Assembly: GCA_963930775.1 (NCBI GenBank)
Contig: OZ005689.1
Coordinates: 28,594,044-28,658,043 of the forward strand
DNA length: 64,000 bases
Origin: Cliona cf. orientalis
Lineage: Eukaryota > Porifera > Demospongiae > Clionaida > Clionaidae
Direction of reading: 5' to 3'
The stretch's first letter is position 1. Each line of letters starts with the position of its first letter. The translations under genes were made by a program, and so were the position numbers. Below, in pieces: positions 33,322-46,259 of the stretch. Below the pieces are notes generated by a model. That model was not told the DNA's origin. It worked only from the letters and a program-made list of their open reading frames with translations, and made no database searches.

Positions 33322-35295
33322 TAGTCTAATCAGTACTACGAGAAAACACCTATACTTATGTGTGTATGTGTATGTATGTGTGCATGCATACAATACGTTA
33401 TCCATATACTCACTAGCTCATAGCGCACACATAATTATTGCGGTAAAGATCGTCAACGTTAACTCGAAACGAAGCTCACCAAAAGATGCAGCTCGTATCC
33501 AGCTCGAGTACACGGCTAGAAAATAAGAAAAGGTAGGGTGTCAGTCAAGTATCTCTACAGCAGACCTGAAGGCTCGGACTACATTATGATCTAGTCAGAG
33601 TGGCCTCAGTACAAGTGGCAAAGCTCCTGACGTACTCATCTTATTATAGACTGAATCAGCTGAGTGACAGATAGCTACTGGTACGTGTACATATACTGTG
33701 AATCGAAAGATAGTAGAAGGGGCATCCCTATCCTTCCCCTCTACTATGTCTCTATGCTGAGTGAAGGATCACCCCTTTGATGATTTGTATCACCCTAGTC
33801 AACTCCATCGCGATGAAAACTGTAGTTAGAGCATTTGCTATGAGGCATGCTAAATACTTCAGTGCTCTGTCCAATTTTATACGTATACTACACCAGCAGC
33901 ATATCCTGCTAAAGAGCATTTCATCCACAGTCGTGCTCCTGTGTTCACTTTCTTCCATGTATTCGTTGAGTCTTAATGATCTTTGAGCAAGATCACTGAG
34001 ATAATACTCTAGCCCTATGTCGAGGGTTTACTGGTATGCACATTCTGGGTACACCACCTGATGAGCTGCAATAACAGTGAAACAGAACACATGTTCTGTC
34101 GGTGGTTCCCATTTCTGCAGGCTATAACAGTGGATAAAAGCTGTCACTGTCTTTGATCCATGAAGCAGATAACTGATTGTATGGTAGGCTTCAGCAACAC
34201 TGCACTGGACTATTACATTGGTACAAACTTTCCACACAACTGAGCAGATGGGTCTCTAGTTCTCTCTGTCACTTTCTTAATGACTGTATAAAAGTAATAG
34301 CAATAATTCCAAGTTTGGTGGGGGCTTTCACGCTACCAATTGCATATTACCAAATTTCCCAAAGAAACACGTAGTTCTGCTCAGCTCCGTTGGGACACTA
34401 GCGTTCTAGACACGAAAAATAGCTATTTGTTAACGTGCAGACATCTTATAATGATATTCGTAACTTCAATGCACCTGCAAATAACACTTTTGTTTGCTGG
34501 CAACTTATTACAAGCCAGGAGCTCACTTTGCTCACTCCCTGCTGTACCTGATTGTTATGTTGCACCTAGGAACCCACCAAGCAGGTGATTATACAACAGT
34601 AAATTCGCATAAGACAATAGTCACTGGATTTATTTAGTCACATGAAGAGTATCCTTTCTATGGGTGCATAGAGCAGAGACCAGAGTTCTAGTAGCAAGAA
34701 GCCAAAGTCAGAATCTACTACCTTCGTGATGTCTGCTCGGACTATGTCTTCTCACTTATCAAGCTGCTTGCCTAACTGCAGCGGACTGAATGTAAATCCC
34801 CGTTTGTTGCTTGGTTTTGTACAGTCTGTCCAAGAAGCTAGTGTTCCTGCCTGTAGCTAGTACCCAGGCTGGCACTCACAGAGATCGCTTCTAATGCTCG
34901 AGGGCCAGAGATATAGCCACTTGTATCGCGTGGTCAAATCACTTCTGCCGACCTTCCATAACAGACAATAAAATCTTTACATAAATATGCATGTGTTCAC
35001 TATTGGCTGCATTTATTATTATTATTATTATAATGATGTTCTCCAATTCAATATCCTCCAGCAATCATTGGTGATCCTACGCCAGTGTAATTTGCATGGT
35101 AACGACCTTTGTGACTTTGACTATGGGATGCATGACATTGTAGATTGAATATATTATATACGTGCACAACTGACAGGGGTGGGGCTGAAATCACCATGCA
35201 GAATAATAATGGTTACAATGTTCACTACTTTTTCAGCGCAATTTATGATCTGCAGTGATTGCCGGTGATGGTCTCTATGTAGTTGTGTTCTTAGC
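33322..35295. other. No gene seen
   Basis: Only short frames (for example 33752-33958 minus and 34340-34588 plus) without recognisable domains or conserved splice context. A small ATT repeat lies at about 35012-35031. Confidence 0.45.
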
Positions 35296-35299
35296 CTCA

Positions 35300-36830
35300 G
35301 TAATATACTTTAGGTAATGGTCGTCAAGACCAAAAGTTACAAAAAGAATTGTAGAATTTAAGCTCGATGCTGCATTTTAGGTAATGGTTGTCAAAAAAAA
35401 AAAACAAAGCTACAGATAATATAAGCTGGAGGTACTGAGAAGTGAAAAGCATGAATGATGAGGCATCGTGATTATTTACATTTGCAGCCTAGCCCGAGAG
35501 CCATCTGAGCATGCATTGTAAAACATTTTAGGTGATGGTCACAAAACCAAAAGCTGCATGCATAACATAAAAATATATTAATATAATCAGAGCAATCTGA
35601 GCATGCATTGTAAAACAGATTCAAGAATACATTTCAGGTAATGCTCATCAAAACCTAAAGCTGCATAACATAGAAGTGGACAAATGGGAGCCAAAGAGCC
35701 AATTGTGGCTCCATCAGGATTTCTTGAGCATGCATTGTCGAGAATACAATTTGTCATCAAAACCAAGCACTATTACTACATAGGAGCTGGGATAGCAAAG
35801 AAAAATTTATATGGAATGATAGTGAGACACTGCAGTGAATGAATGCAGCCTAGCCCGAGAGCCATCTGAGGATTGTTGAGAATACATCAAATTTGTCATC
35901 ACTGCATAGCATTATCGTTACATAAGAGCTGGGATAGCATATGTGACCGGATTTGGGAAAACCCTCCGTATGGGATTTTTTCAGAAATTTGAGTTTGATG
36001 CATGGTTGATAAGCTCTACCATAGAGCTAACCCGTGTTCAAATCTTAGGCCGATCGCGCGCTTCGTTGTTGAGATACAGCGCTTTGTTTGCGATCGCGCC
36101 ACACCCCCAACAATCGAGAAATTACGGTCTAAAGGCGTTGCTATGCACGCGTATGGCGTTTCCGCATACTACGTGTGGCCCGGAAATCAATTAAATGGAC
36201 CTGGGCGGAGCCGTTCGAAATGAACGTAAAGATCGAGCAAGAGTTGAATTTCGTTGTTGACAACGACAGACGATTGTTCTTAGATGCCCATGAAGCTAAA
36301 AAGGTGAGCGAACGTACAGTAGTTCGATGAATCTAGCTGTATCTAGGTAGAGAATTCTAATTACCGCCCATAGCAACGGGCTCCGTGTACGGTGGCTGTG
36401 CCGACTAGGTGGGTCAAAATGAAGGCTTACTTCGCCTTCGTATAGCACGACTAGTCTCCGTAGAAGACGGCAACAGTTAGAAGAAGGGTTGTTCGATATG
36501 TATATGACAATATCTGGACTTCGACAAATTTCGACCTGAGCTACTAAAAACGCGCATTGCGCGAATCACGCGCGGATCCCATACGGAGGGTTTTCCCAAA
36601 TCCGGTCACATATATCAAAATTGATAATAAGGCACTGTGAATTATTGCAGCCTAGCAATTGCATTAGATACAAATATGTTTCTGAGATTTCCCTGAACAT
36701 CTATGAAATTCAGCGCATGAATTTCGGAGGGAGCTATATAGTTGCAGTGTGACCATTGTATTATTTTTATCAAAACCAAAGCTGCATAGCATGTATAGGA
36801 GGCGGCTGGGTATAATTACTAGTGTAATAT
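35300..36830. repeat. Degenerate tandem repeat region, split by RepG copy 8
   Basis: Units of TTTTAGGTAATGGTCGTCAA / ACCAAAAGCTGCATAACAT / TAGGAGCTGGGATAGCA / GCAGCCTAGCCCGAGAGCCA type recur irregularly at about 35310, 35378, 35530, 35632, 35752, 35893 and 36770, with a spacing of roughly 70-130 bp. They continue on both sides of the RepG insertion. Confidence 0.65.
35943..36609 (+). mobile_element. RepG copy 8
   Basis: Ends GTGACCGGATTTGGGAAAACC and the complement; ATAT on both sides (35939-35942, 36610-36613). The protein-like block is fully open here (WTWAEPFEMNVKIEQELNF, then VVDNDRRLFLDA) up to the donor AAG|GTGAGC at 36303/36304, although the codon before K reads H in DAHEAKK. This is one of the best-kept copies. 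Confidence 0.9.
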
Positions 36831-36839
36831 GGAAGGCCG

Positions 36840-38025
36840 AGAATGTGGCTCTACTGCAGCGGTGGACTTTTCAATACCATTAATTTTGTGACTGGTTCAG
36901 ACAATCTCTTGAAGAAATTATCTATTCAGACTGGCAATGTGTCAAGAAAAGTGGCTGACCCCGAGAGGTTGTTTTTTTCTTGGATTCTTTGCCCTATTTT
37001 TGTACGTTATGGCTCACCATGCAGTTATAGTTCCCTTATTGCACTGGATTTCAATAATAATAAAATGATTATTCACAATTAATACAGCAGGGAGTTATTG
37101 GTATATTTACGCATAGCTACTGAACAGATGATGGAGCACTCCTACACACACCATAAAGGTTACCATACACCAGCAAATGTGCAGGTAGTTTCCCCTTCCA
37201 CAGTATTATTGATGAATGCACCCACCTATTATGTACCTAGTGCTTGAATGTAACCATACCATAACATAGTACTCAATGAGAATCAACTTTGCAACAATTA
37301 ACCTTTGCATGTACATACATTTATGAAAGGGTAGGTGAATAGTTGCTGATCTACGTACGTACTACATTGCATGGTACATGCACTAATCTCATCCATTGGG
37401 GCATCAAAGACATTCATATTATTCCAGGATAATAGTGGCTTACATTAATTACAAGTAGCTGTATACATAATAGCTTGAATGTACACTGCGTTTGACATTT
37501 CTTTAGTACAAGCGGACTCCACCACGCAAAATAAAGACCGGTCAGAATTGCCTGTGATTGTAACACTTAGTCTTACGCTTCACGTTCATTCTGGTAAGAG
37601 TCACTGTCCAATATGACTTGTATTTTGTCCGGATCCAGCCGCCAAGACCAAACAAAACACATTTCATACTACGCATGCGCACTCGTACGCCACATGTTTC
37701 CGTTTGTTTACGTTCCCGTTCCCGCTCCTGCATCTTTCAGCGAAGTCCACTTACCCCTAGTTTGCTGCTCGTCTGCGCACCCTCTTCAGTGGCTGGGGAG
37801 ACTACACGTTTGTGTGGTGAGTCATAGGCGGCGGAAGGCTTTATAAGTAGTGGGGGCAGGTATTGTGGAAAGATGAATGCGCGCGCAAAAATTTGAGACC
37901 ACGCCCACCAGCGTGCACAATCATTCCACCATAGTATCTACTGCAAAAACTGTTGGCATTACAATGATTGTCATAAAAATAATGCACACTGACTGAAATA
38001 ACAATAAAATTAAAAATTAAAACTG
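36840..38025. other. No gene seen
   Basis: A 79-aa frame at 36843-37082 is not recognised. CATAGGCGGCGGAAG at about 37822-37836 resembles a hAT-type end and could be the 3' terminus of the element to the right, but I could not find its partner. Confidence 0.35.
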
Positions 38026-39924
38026 GCCAAAGAATGATCTTCTATCATTTACTGATACAAACATAGATGCTATCTCATGTAAGTTTAGACGATCTGTATC
38101 CTCCTTATATGCATGAAGAATAATAACATTGTTAAGACGTTATTCAGTCATGGACTGAAGGTAGGTTTTAATACGTCTGAGACAAGAAAAACTCCTTTCA
38201 GCAGTACATAGTGATTGGTACTGTGAAATATAAACGAAGAAGAGTATCCACCTCGGAAAACATCCTTAGCCATTGGTACTTTGTTTAAAATATCAGCTAT
38301 GGTCCGCATGCTAGTTATTTCAAGTCTATTGACCCCTTGTGACTGCTTGTAAGCCTTCACTAGATCAGGTAGCATCTATAACTATAATTTGGCTCTCTCA
38401 AAGTCAATATCGTTGGAGTATACATTGAGAAGATTATCAGGAACATTCACAGTAGATATGGTTTGTTCATTAGCAGCCTTCACCAATAGCTTCTCCAGAT
38501 CTTTGGGAATAGACATGGATTCTTGGCTGAAACGGGTCAACATCTATTCCGAAACCAAAAGTCAAGGGCTTCAAAATAGAGAGATCTGTAATACATTTCT
38601 GGGGTTTCAAATTGATGAGGAGCAGCTCCTTCATCTAGTCTCCTTGGTGGCCGCCTGTATCGAAGTAAGACAGGAGCTTCTGTGTACTCTGCTTCTTTTA
38701 CAACCAAGGCATAAAATTGAGCAAAAGATTGTTATTTCTTAGCCTGCTCAGATAATTTTGTGCAACTTGAGCACAACCGAGAGCCTCTTACACTGATGTA
38801 TTCTTGCCCTGAAGAGAGATAGATGTTTGTTCAGTACCACTGAATATCAGGTGTGATAATTTCAACCCGAAGTATGTATCAAATTTCTCCAACTGAGCAT
38901 TTAGTCCATTTGCCTTCCGTCCATAGTCATCATAACATGTTTCAGAAATGTTTTACAGAGCTTTCAACAGAGCAGGATAATTTTTCAACACAGCATCAAT
39001 TGCTGCTGTCCGCACCGTCCAACGAGTTGGACAGAGGGACCTTAGGCCTACACCTTCAATTGAAAGTTCTCGCTTACGCCACTGAAATACTATAGTACGC
39101 TTCGTGGAATAGCGTATCAATTGTGTCAGCTCTATTACATTGTCTAATGCTGCCCTAATTGGCTTACATTCATTTGCAGCGTCTTGAAGGCATAGATTTA
39201 AACAGTGAGCCAAACAGTGGACCCTTAATGCTGCAGGATACTCGTTTTGAATTTGCTTTGCTACCCCTGTAAGGCGACCCATCATATTGGATGCACCGTC
39301 ATATGCCTGACCTCTGCAATTATCAAGTGGCAACACACATCTTAACACATATTTGATGATAGCAGTCAACATAGCTGCTGTAATGTCTGGTACATGGACC
39401 ATACCAATGAAATCTTCATGAATAACATAATCAGCCATCAACCCGCCGAATCACAATTGTCAATTGTTCATTATTGGACACATCCCTGGTTTCATTAGCC
39501 ATTACAGAGAACCATTTAGCAGCTCGAATCTTTGTTAGAAGCTGACGCAGTAGAGTGTTGCCCATCAATGAAATTATTTCATTCACAATGTCATGTGATA
39601 AATGACTGTCACTAACCCACTGCTTTAACCTGGGGCAGCCGATGCTCTGCATTCGCATTAGCTGTATTAAACTCGCCTCGCTCTCCTTATGCCCTCTAAT
39701 TGGCAATCCTTGCCTAAGTAAATAGTGAAGGCTGTATAACTGCTTTAGCAACATGCTGTGATGCTCTGCTTGGTCGTGGCAAGCTTGGGTACTCAACCGT
39801 GCAATTACACTTGGGTCTTGCATGCTTTTAAGCTTTAGGACTGCTTTATGGCTTTCACTTTTTTCGTGACGTTCAAATCGCTCACATGCCTTTTTTCCAA
39901 TTACAGAAGCCCTCTTTAATAAAT

Positions 39925-40944
39925 GTGACCGGATTTGGGAGAACCCTCCGTATGGGATTTTTCAGAAAATTGAGTTTGATGCATGGTTGATAAGCTCTAA
40001 CATAGAGCTAACCCGTGTTCAAGTCTTAGGCCGATCGCGCACTCCATTGTTGAGATTCAGCGCTTTGTTTGCGATCGTGCCACACCCCCAATAATCGAGA
40101 AATTACGGTCTTAAGGCATTGCTATGCACGCGTATGGCGTTTCCGCATACTATGCGTGACCCGGAAATCAATTAAATGGACCTGGGCAGAGCCATTCGAA
40201 ATGAACGTAAAGATCGAGCAAGAGTTGAATTTCGTTGTTAATGACAGCCGATTGTTCTTAGATGCCCAAAAAGCTAAAAAGGTGAGCGAACGTACAGTAG
40301 TTCGATGAATCTAGCTGTATTTAGGTAGAGAATTCTAATTAGCGCCCATAGCAACGGTCTCCGTGTACGATAGCTGTGCCGACTAGGTGGGTCAAAATGA
40401 AGGCTTATTTTGCCTTTGTATAGCACGACTAGCCTCCGTAGAAGACGGCAACAGAGTTAGAAGGGTTGTTCGACATGTATATGACAAAATCTGGACTTCA
40501 ACAAATTTCGACCTGAGCTACTTAAAACGCGCATTGCACGAATCGCGCACAGATCCCCAGTGTTCTAGCCAGAACTTTTTTATAGAGCGGGGGGAAGGAT
40601 TATTACCTTTAACTATTATTGCAAATCAAGTATGTAGATGTAGTTAAAAATCATACTGTCTACAGCTTGGCTATATACACAGCAGCTCATGTGTAGTGGG
40701 CAGCAAGTTTACACAAGCCCACTACTAGTGGTTAGTACAGCTAAGTATTTGTGGTTGTGTACTTGTACTGCACACTTAGCACTGTCTAGCAAATGCTCCA
40801 GTACTATTGCTATTGCTTGTATGCAGGATCATTACATTAGAGCCCCACCCCTTTTCGCGTTCTATAGCGCGGCGGGGCGCCGCTCAACCGCGCTTTAGCG
40901 AGAACAATGGATCCCGTACGGAGGGTTTTCCCAAATCCGGTCAC
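39925..40944 (+). mobile_element. RepG copy 9, itself interrupted
   Basis: Ends GTGACCGGATTTGGGAGAAC and the complement; perfect AAAT flanks (39921-39924, 40945-40948). It sits in the hAT transposase between the finger and the core. Protein-like block open at about 40164-40281 with donor at 40281/40282. Split by the element at 40558-40909. Confidence 0.88.
40558..40909. mobile_element. 352-bp element nested in RepG copy 9
   Basis: CAGTGTTCTAGCCAGAAC at the left against the complement of GCGAGAACAATG at the right; GATCCC is duplicated on both sides (40552-40557, 40910-40915), and one GATCCC belongs to the RepG sequence. No ORF. This makes a three-level nest: hAT, then RepG, then this element. 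Confidence 0.78.
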
Positions 40945-41857
40945 AAATGCTGAATCATACTTTTTAGTGAAATTCAGAGCACCTTTGAGATAGCAGTCCA
41001 AGCAATGGAAACAAAATACTCCCTTTCGTGTCACACAAAGATGAATGCAAGTGTACCAGCTTGTATTCAAGGTACGTGTTTCCTTTTTGTTACCGACCTG
41101 TAACCTTGTCAACTCTATCACTGTTTTATCACTCAGTTGATGTGGTCCAGCAGCAAAATTTTTACAACAGTCAGCTGTACATGAAACTTCACCTGCCCTA
41201 GCGGTGATACAAAGTAAAATTTATCTATATCTTAGCAGTTAGCTTACTCCGATTGAGCTTCAGATGACTCAACAGTGGCACTTGTCTCTTGCTCTGCGAA
41301 CGATCTGTCGGTGGATCATCCAGATTCAAGTCGTCTAGGTCGCTATCACTGCTAGGATTATCGGATTCTTCGGTTTCCAAACGACCTTTTTTGGTATAGG
41401 CAAGTAGATTGCTCTGGCGATGCCTCTTCATACTTACATTCCCTGCTAGCTAATTAGACGGAGTATCCCCATCGCGATTAATCGATAACGATCGTCTAGG
41501 CTACGGTGACCCCACCCATTTAGCTTGTCGGTTCAAGGTACGATTATTATTATTAAAGATACCGATGGTGCCTGAACATGGCTAACGCCGTTATTAAATG
41601 GATAGCCAGGTTGGTATTCGAATAAAAAAGTATTAGCTATTGTTGCTGCCCTACTAGGGCTCTATTGTCCCTTGTCCTTTGTGGAGGGAATGTTGTGGGG
41701 GCAATGCCCCCCCCCCCCCCCATGCCTGAAATTGTGGGAGCAGCTGCCCCCCTGCCCCCCATGTGAGTTAATTATTTCATTATTTAGAAAATTTCTCTCT
41801 CTCTACATGTACGTGTGCGCGTGTTGAATATAATATTAAATGCCAGTTAGACACTTT

Positions 41858-42130
41858 TTAGGAGATTTCTATGTGATTTTAATAGAAGACTGGAGGGCTC
41901 TGTGTAGAATCCCAAGCGAAGCGCGGGTTCTACTGAGCCCTGAGGTCTTCTAAATCATATAGAAACCGACTAAAGTTAGTGTCTAACATGTTTAGATCCT
42001 AGCAACAATGCCCAAAAGCTTGACATAAAAGCTGCTGCCTGGCAACAACCCTAACCATAGGCAACAAAATTTACAAGGTTTTCTACAGAGCTTACATTAC
42101 TTTCTATGGAGGATAGATACTTCAGATCAG
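41858..42130. repeat. Palindromic repeat plus flank, copy 1
   Basis: TAGACACTTTTTAGGAGATTTC ... GAAACCGACTAAAGTTAGTGTCTA is a palindrome of about 135 bp, followed by ATCCTAGCAACAATGCCCAAAAGCT and CAACAACCCTAACCATAGGC. The same order recurs at 47216-47490 in direct orientation. Confidence 0.75.
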
Positions 42131-42142
42131 TTTTTGTTACAA

Positions 42143-42475
42143 GCAAGAGTATATAAAAGGGAGAGAGTGTGTCCTACTTCCTATTGCTGTGTGCAAACAC
42201 CCTTTTCCAAGTACAGAGGTCAATGTGGTCAGCACTGCCTAAAGGTTACCACAAACCAGTACAGGTGCATGACCACCCATAGTATTTTAGTGCTTATCAT
42301 TGCTCACTAGACCACTATCATGCATGCAAGTATAAGCACACGGTTATATGCCAGACGTTTATGGTAAGTGTGTGTGTAAGATAGCGTGACTTGACTTCTG
42401 TACATGGGAAAGGGTGTTTGCACATAGCAATAGGAAGTAGGATACTCTCTCTCCCTCCTCTTGTTACAAGTAAGA
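42143..42475. repeat. Inverted-repeat element of about 330 bp
   Basis: GTCCTACTTCCTATTGCTGTGTGCAAACACCC at about 42170 is complemented by GGGTGTTTGCACATAGCAATAGGAAGTAGGA at about 42411-42441; outer parts TTGTTACAAGCAAGAG and CTCTTGTTACAAGTAAG extend it. Confidence 0.65.
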
Positions 42476-42690
42476 CGTTTACAGCATTTTCTACAGAGCT
42501 ATTACATAGATAGTAGTAAATCAAGAAACCAAGAAACCAGAAACGAAACAAAAACGAAATGGAACTTTGTAATGAACGCTATTATGATCTTCAAGCCTCA
42601 AGTATATTAATCATTCAACAATGTACGATTTTAATAGATTATATGGCTGTCATCAATCGGTGGACTGGACTGACCTTTTTTGTTTAAAAT
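42476..42690. repeat. Left arm of a long inverted repeat around the second hAT
   Basis: TAGTAAATCAAGAAACCAAGAAACCAGAAA ... GGTGGACTGGACTG is the diverged inverse of about 46430-46600. The hAT element at 43099-46235 lies between the arms, so an older TIR element may have been split by the hAT. Confidence 0.6.
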
Positions 42691-43417
42691 GAAGCTCCAT
42701 GATGAAGCACAATATTGGGGAAAATGTGCCATCTGTATAATTTTAACACTCAGATGATCTTGGTTTTAGTGGCCCTGCCTATCAACCGTGCCTACTATGG
42801 TGTATAGCTGTTATTGCAGCACCAAAAAATTTGCACTGAGGGAGCTCTAGATCTTCTTGTATGTTTACCTTCTTCACTACACGTAACTTGGTAGATAATA
42901 AAATATGACCATTTAATGCTGTGACAGACAATCCGGATCCAAGACACAAGTTGACCTGGCCCAAAGGCTGTGTACATAGCTAAGATTAATGATCCAGTTA
43001 TATAGACTAGGGGTATTCAGTAAACACTTGCAGACATCTCGGTACACTACACATACATGTATGACATGCCAATTTCAGCCACATGCATGAACTTATATCA
43101 GGGGCGTAGCCAGGGGGGGGGGGGCACAGGGGGCATTTGCACCCCCCGCTTTTATTCCAGAGTTATTACGTAATAGTGTTGATTTATTATTTCCTACCGT
43201 AAAAATACAGCACCGAGTTGATTAGTAGTCTTCAGAGCCAACAATGATCATAAAAAGTCTGATTTTAAAGCCCTTTCATTCGTAACAAACCTTCGAGCAA
43301 GGTCACGTTCGGAAGGCATGGTCGCTATAATTTAACCACAGTTATGTGACCACGTGTAGTAGAGAACAGCTGAGCTATAGTTGCATTGTCATAAGCATTG
43401 GAATTCTGCATGCAAAG

Positions 43418-43587
43418 ATGTCTCAAACACAATTTACACTTGATAAGTTCTTCAAGAAAGCTTCAGGACCATGTGAAGCCACTGCAAGCTCGAGGTATTA
43501 TTAGCGGAGAGTGATGATAATATAGAATCATGATCAAAAGTTTAAACATATTTACACTTAGTCTAATGTACACATACATACATACAT

Positions 43588-43627
<40 letters not shown>

Positions 43628-45984
43628 ACATACATGCTGACAATCCAATCTCTCAATCACTTTCAACTTCGGAAATGGAGACAGCCACCTCCACTCCCAC
43701 ATCATCTCTCCTGCCTGGTTCAGATTCAGATATTGATCTTTCAACTGAGTCTTTTGATCTCCCTGCATCCCCAAAGCAGCCACGTATCGAGCCTGATGAG
43801 TCGACAGTAGTTACAGGAGTTAATGTCGATGTCGCTGACTTGGCCAAGAGACGAAATGCTTTGACAGACAGTGAGAAGTACAATTTTTATTGCAACCATT
43901 TCACTCCCACTGTCAATTACAGGTTTCCACGTGAAGGTGGCTGTAGCTTTCTGCATCACTACCTGATGAGGTACAACTGGCTGGTCTACAGTAGGAAGGA
44001 GAATGGTGGGTACTGTCTCCCTTGCGTACTCTTCGCTAGGAGCGTAGACACTCGGAAAGGTAAGGGATTGTTTGTTGAGGCTGCATTCACCACCTTCGCT
44101 GACAGAGAATACCATAAGGCTGCTGTTGCTGCTTGTGATACCTTTGTAGAATGGATGAGTGGTAGACATGAGAGTTTGGCAGTTCAGCTACGAGGAATGA
44201 GAGACACCATCCAGAAGAACAGATAGACGCTGTGCTCGATTGTAGAGGCAATCGTCTTGTGCGGTCGTCAGAATATTGCTCTCCGTGGTCATCGTGACAG
44301 TGGCACAGATTTAGAAGTTCAAGGTGCACCATCAAACCATGGCAACTTCTGGGCCTTGCTCAATTTCAGAATCTCAGCCGGTGACACACACTTGAGGGAT
44401 CATCTTCAGAGAGTTGCTAGAAACGCCACATACACATCCCCTGATACCCAGAATCAGTTGATCAGCATACTTGGTGATTACATTTGCGACACCATCTTGG
44501 GAAAGGTAGGTAGCAGTCTTTGCTATACCGTGATTGCTGATGAAGGTACAGACTGTTCCAATAAGGAGCAGCTCAGCATAGTGTTGAGGTATGCTGAACC
44601 CAAAACATCTTTTATTAGAGAGGATCTTGTTACATTTTTGGAATGTGATAGTGGTACAACTGGTGAAGTCTTAGCTGATCAGATTCTCGGGTTCATAACC
44701 AGTCATTTGGATCCTTCCAAGATGCGTGGTCAAGCCGATGACGGGGCCAGCAACATGTCAGGTAAGACAAAAGGGGACGGCTGCTAGGATATCTTCGGTA
44801 TACCCTCTAGCCCTGTATAAACACTGCTTCTCATTCTTTGAATCTGGCAGTTGTGGCTTTATTCCAAGAAGCGAGTGTGAGCAATATGATAGGTGTAGTT
44901 AATCGTTTGTCTTTTTCTTTGCTCATCCCAAGCGACAGAAGTTAGAGGAAGCAATACACAACACAGCCAGAATCCAACGTGACGAAGCTCAAACCTCTGC
45001 AGGACAAGATGATTGAGCGTATTGATGCTCTCCATGAAGTTAAGTGTCTGAAGTCCTCCATTGTTGCTTATTTTGAGAGCATTTCAGCTGAAGGTTCTCA
45101 CAAGTGGTCTCCAGATTCCTTAACAGATGCCAGTACTCTCCTGCTTGCCATCACTACCACTGAGTTTTATCAGTGCCCTGGTGATCACCAATGAATGTCT
45201 CTATTACTTCTTGGGTCTCACTCGCAGCCTTCAGCAGGAGGCTAAAGATATAGTCCAGGCAGTTTCTGAGGTAGAAGTATTGACATCCCTCAAAAAAGTC
45301 AGAGAGAATGTTGACTCCCATCACAGTGAGTGGTTTATGACTGTCACTGATAAGTGTAGTACGGTTGGAACCACACCATCGATTCCTAGGATATGTGGTC
45401 ATCAGCGTCACAGACCAAATACCCCGGCTTCTACTCCTTCCGAGTACTTTAGGACGATTACTGTCCCGATTCTTGACCACCTTCTCGCTGAGCTCAACAG
45501 ACGGTTCAATTCTCACCAAACAACAGCTTTGCAAGGGCTCTACTTGGTACCATCAGTGCTTGTCACGAAAGATCTTCCATCAGTGTCAAAGATGATCATG
45601 GAAACTGGAGAGTTTTATGCTGTAGATCTACCAAATGTTTCATCACTCAAGAGCGAAATCCATAACTGGTACATGAAGTGGCAAACTGAGAAAAGGACCA
45701 CGGTTCATCTGCACTTCCTTCTCTCTCCTCAGCACTACCACGAATCTCTGGATTCTATCCAAATATCCGAGCGCTTGTTGCAGTTCTCTGTACTCTCCCT
45801 GTGACCTCTTGTAGTGCAGAAAGGTCTTTCAGTGGACTTAAACATATCAAAGCTGACCTTAGGTCTAGCATGGGCAACGAACGTCTCTCTAGCTTGGCTC
45901 TGCTTCACATGCATCAAGACATACCAGTCAACGTTGAAGAAATCATTGATGAGTTTTCTTGACGTCATCCTAGGCGTATTCAAT
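43418..45984 (+). pseudogene. hAT transposase (TTF/ZMYM-like type), decayed
   Basis: A short first exon (43418-43494, MSQTQFTLDKFFKKASG...) ends at GAG|GTATTA. An intron with microsatellite follows. The main frame from 43675 holds a TTF-type finger (YRFPREGGCSFLHHYLMRYN, GYCLPCVLFARSV) and, after an in-frame TAG at 44224-44226, the core with VIADEGTDCSNKEQLSIVLR and RGQADDGASNMSGK, giving the first two Asp residues. Frames then shift near 44790 and 45190. The dimer block reads SAERSFSGLKHIKADLRSSM (about 45815-45874), then LSSLALLHMHQDI. Similar in family to the 38-41 kb gene, but a distinct lineage by its ends and sequence. Confidence 0.87.
43563..43636. repeat. CATA/CA microsatellite in the hAT intron
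   Basis: (CATA)n passes into (CA)n and back to CATA between exon 1 and the main exon. Confidence 0.95.
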
Positions 45985-46259
45985 TATGTGACTCAAAATT
46001 CTGATAACTCTTGCCTTTGATTTGCTTACGTTGTTCATTCACTCCTCAAATTCAGTCTCGATCTATTATTATCTCCCTTGTGTTCAGTCGGTTTATCAAT
46101 AAACATGCACAAATGACCCATTTTCACGTAATTTAATTAGTGGGCGTGGCTTCCGGTTCAAAAATGTTCACGTGCTTTGCGTGCATTTATTATATCCTTT
46201 GCACCCTCTTCTCTAGAATCCTGGCTACGCCCCTGTATATAGTATCCTTGAGCATACTA

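Larger units (their letters stand above)
38028..41431 (-). pseudogene. hAT transposase (TTF finger, DUF4371, hAT dimer), interrupted
   Basis: Reading right to left: an acidic N-terminal frame (41431-41225, MKRHRQSNLLAYTKKGR...); a TTF-type finger region (about 41170-40949; CCKNFAAGPHQL, CVTRKGVFCFHCLDCYL); RepG copy 9; then 39920-39430 with VMANETRDVSNNEQLTIVIR and 39441-38953 with CRGQAYDGASNMMGRL and LCPTRWTVRTAAIDAVLKNY; finally the dimerisation block SLCTAERSFSCLRRIKTYLQ (about 38200-38140) and LNNVIILHAYKED. The first catalytic Asp of the DUF4371-type core appears as Asn (ANETRD), and there is an in-frame TAA in the dimer block. Frames change several times. A non-coding gap at about 41224-41190 may be an intron. 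Confidence 0.85.
43099..46235 (+). mobile_element. hAT transposon with CAGGGGCGTAGCCAGG ends
   Basis: Ends CAGGGGCGTAGCCAGG and CCTGGCTACGCCCCTG are perfectly inverted, and both are followed inward by a 'TTTGCACCC' subterminal block. A clear 8-bp duplication is not visible (ACTTATAT against TATATAGT). Contains one plus-strand transposase gene, decayed. Confidence 0.88.

Noticed and set aside
37600..37860. Overlapping 69- and 77-aa frames rich in Arg/Ser
   Set aside because: Two frames of the same stretch, no domain and no splice context.
43463..43783. Frame with a Cys-Val / Tyr-Met-Cys repeat stretch
   Set aside because: It is the translated CA/CATA microsatellite in the hAT intron.
43091..46243. 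8-bp target duplication for the plus-strand hAT
   Set aside because: ACTTATAT and TATATAGT do not match well enough to claim a duplication.
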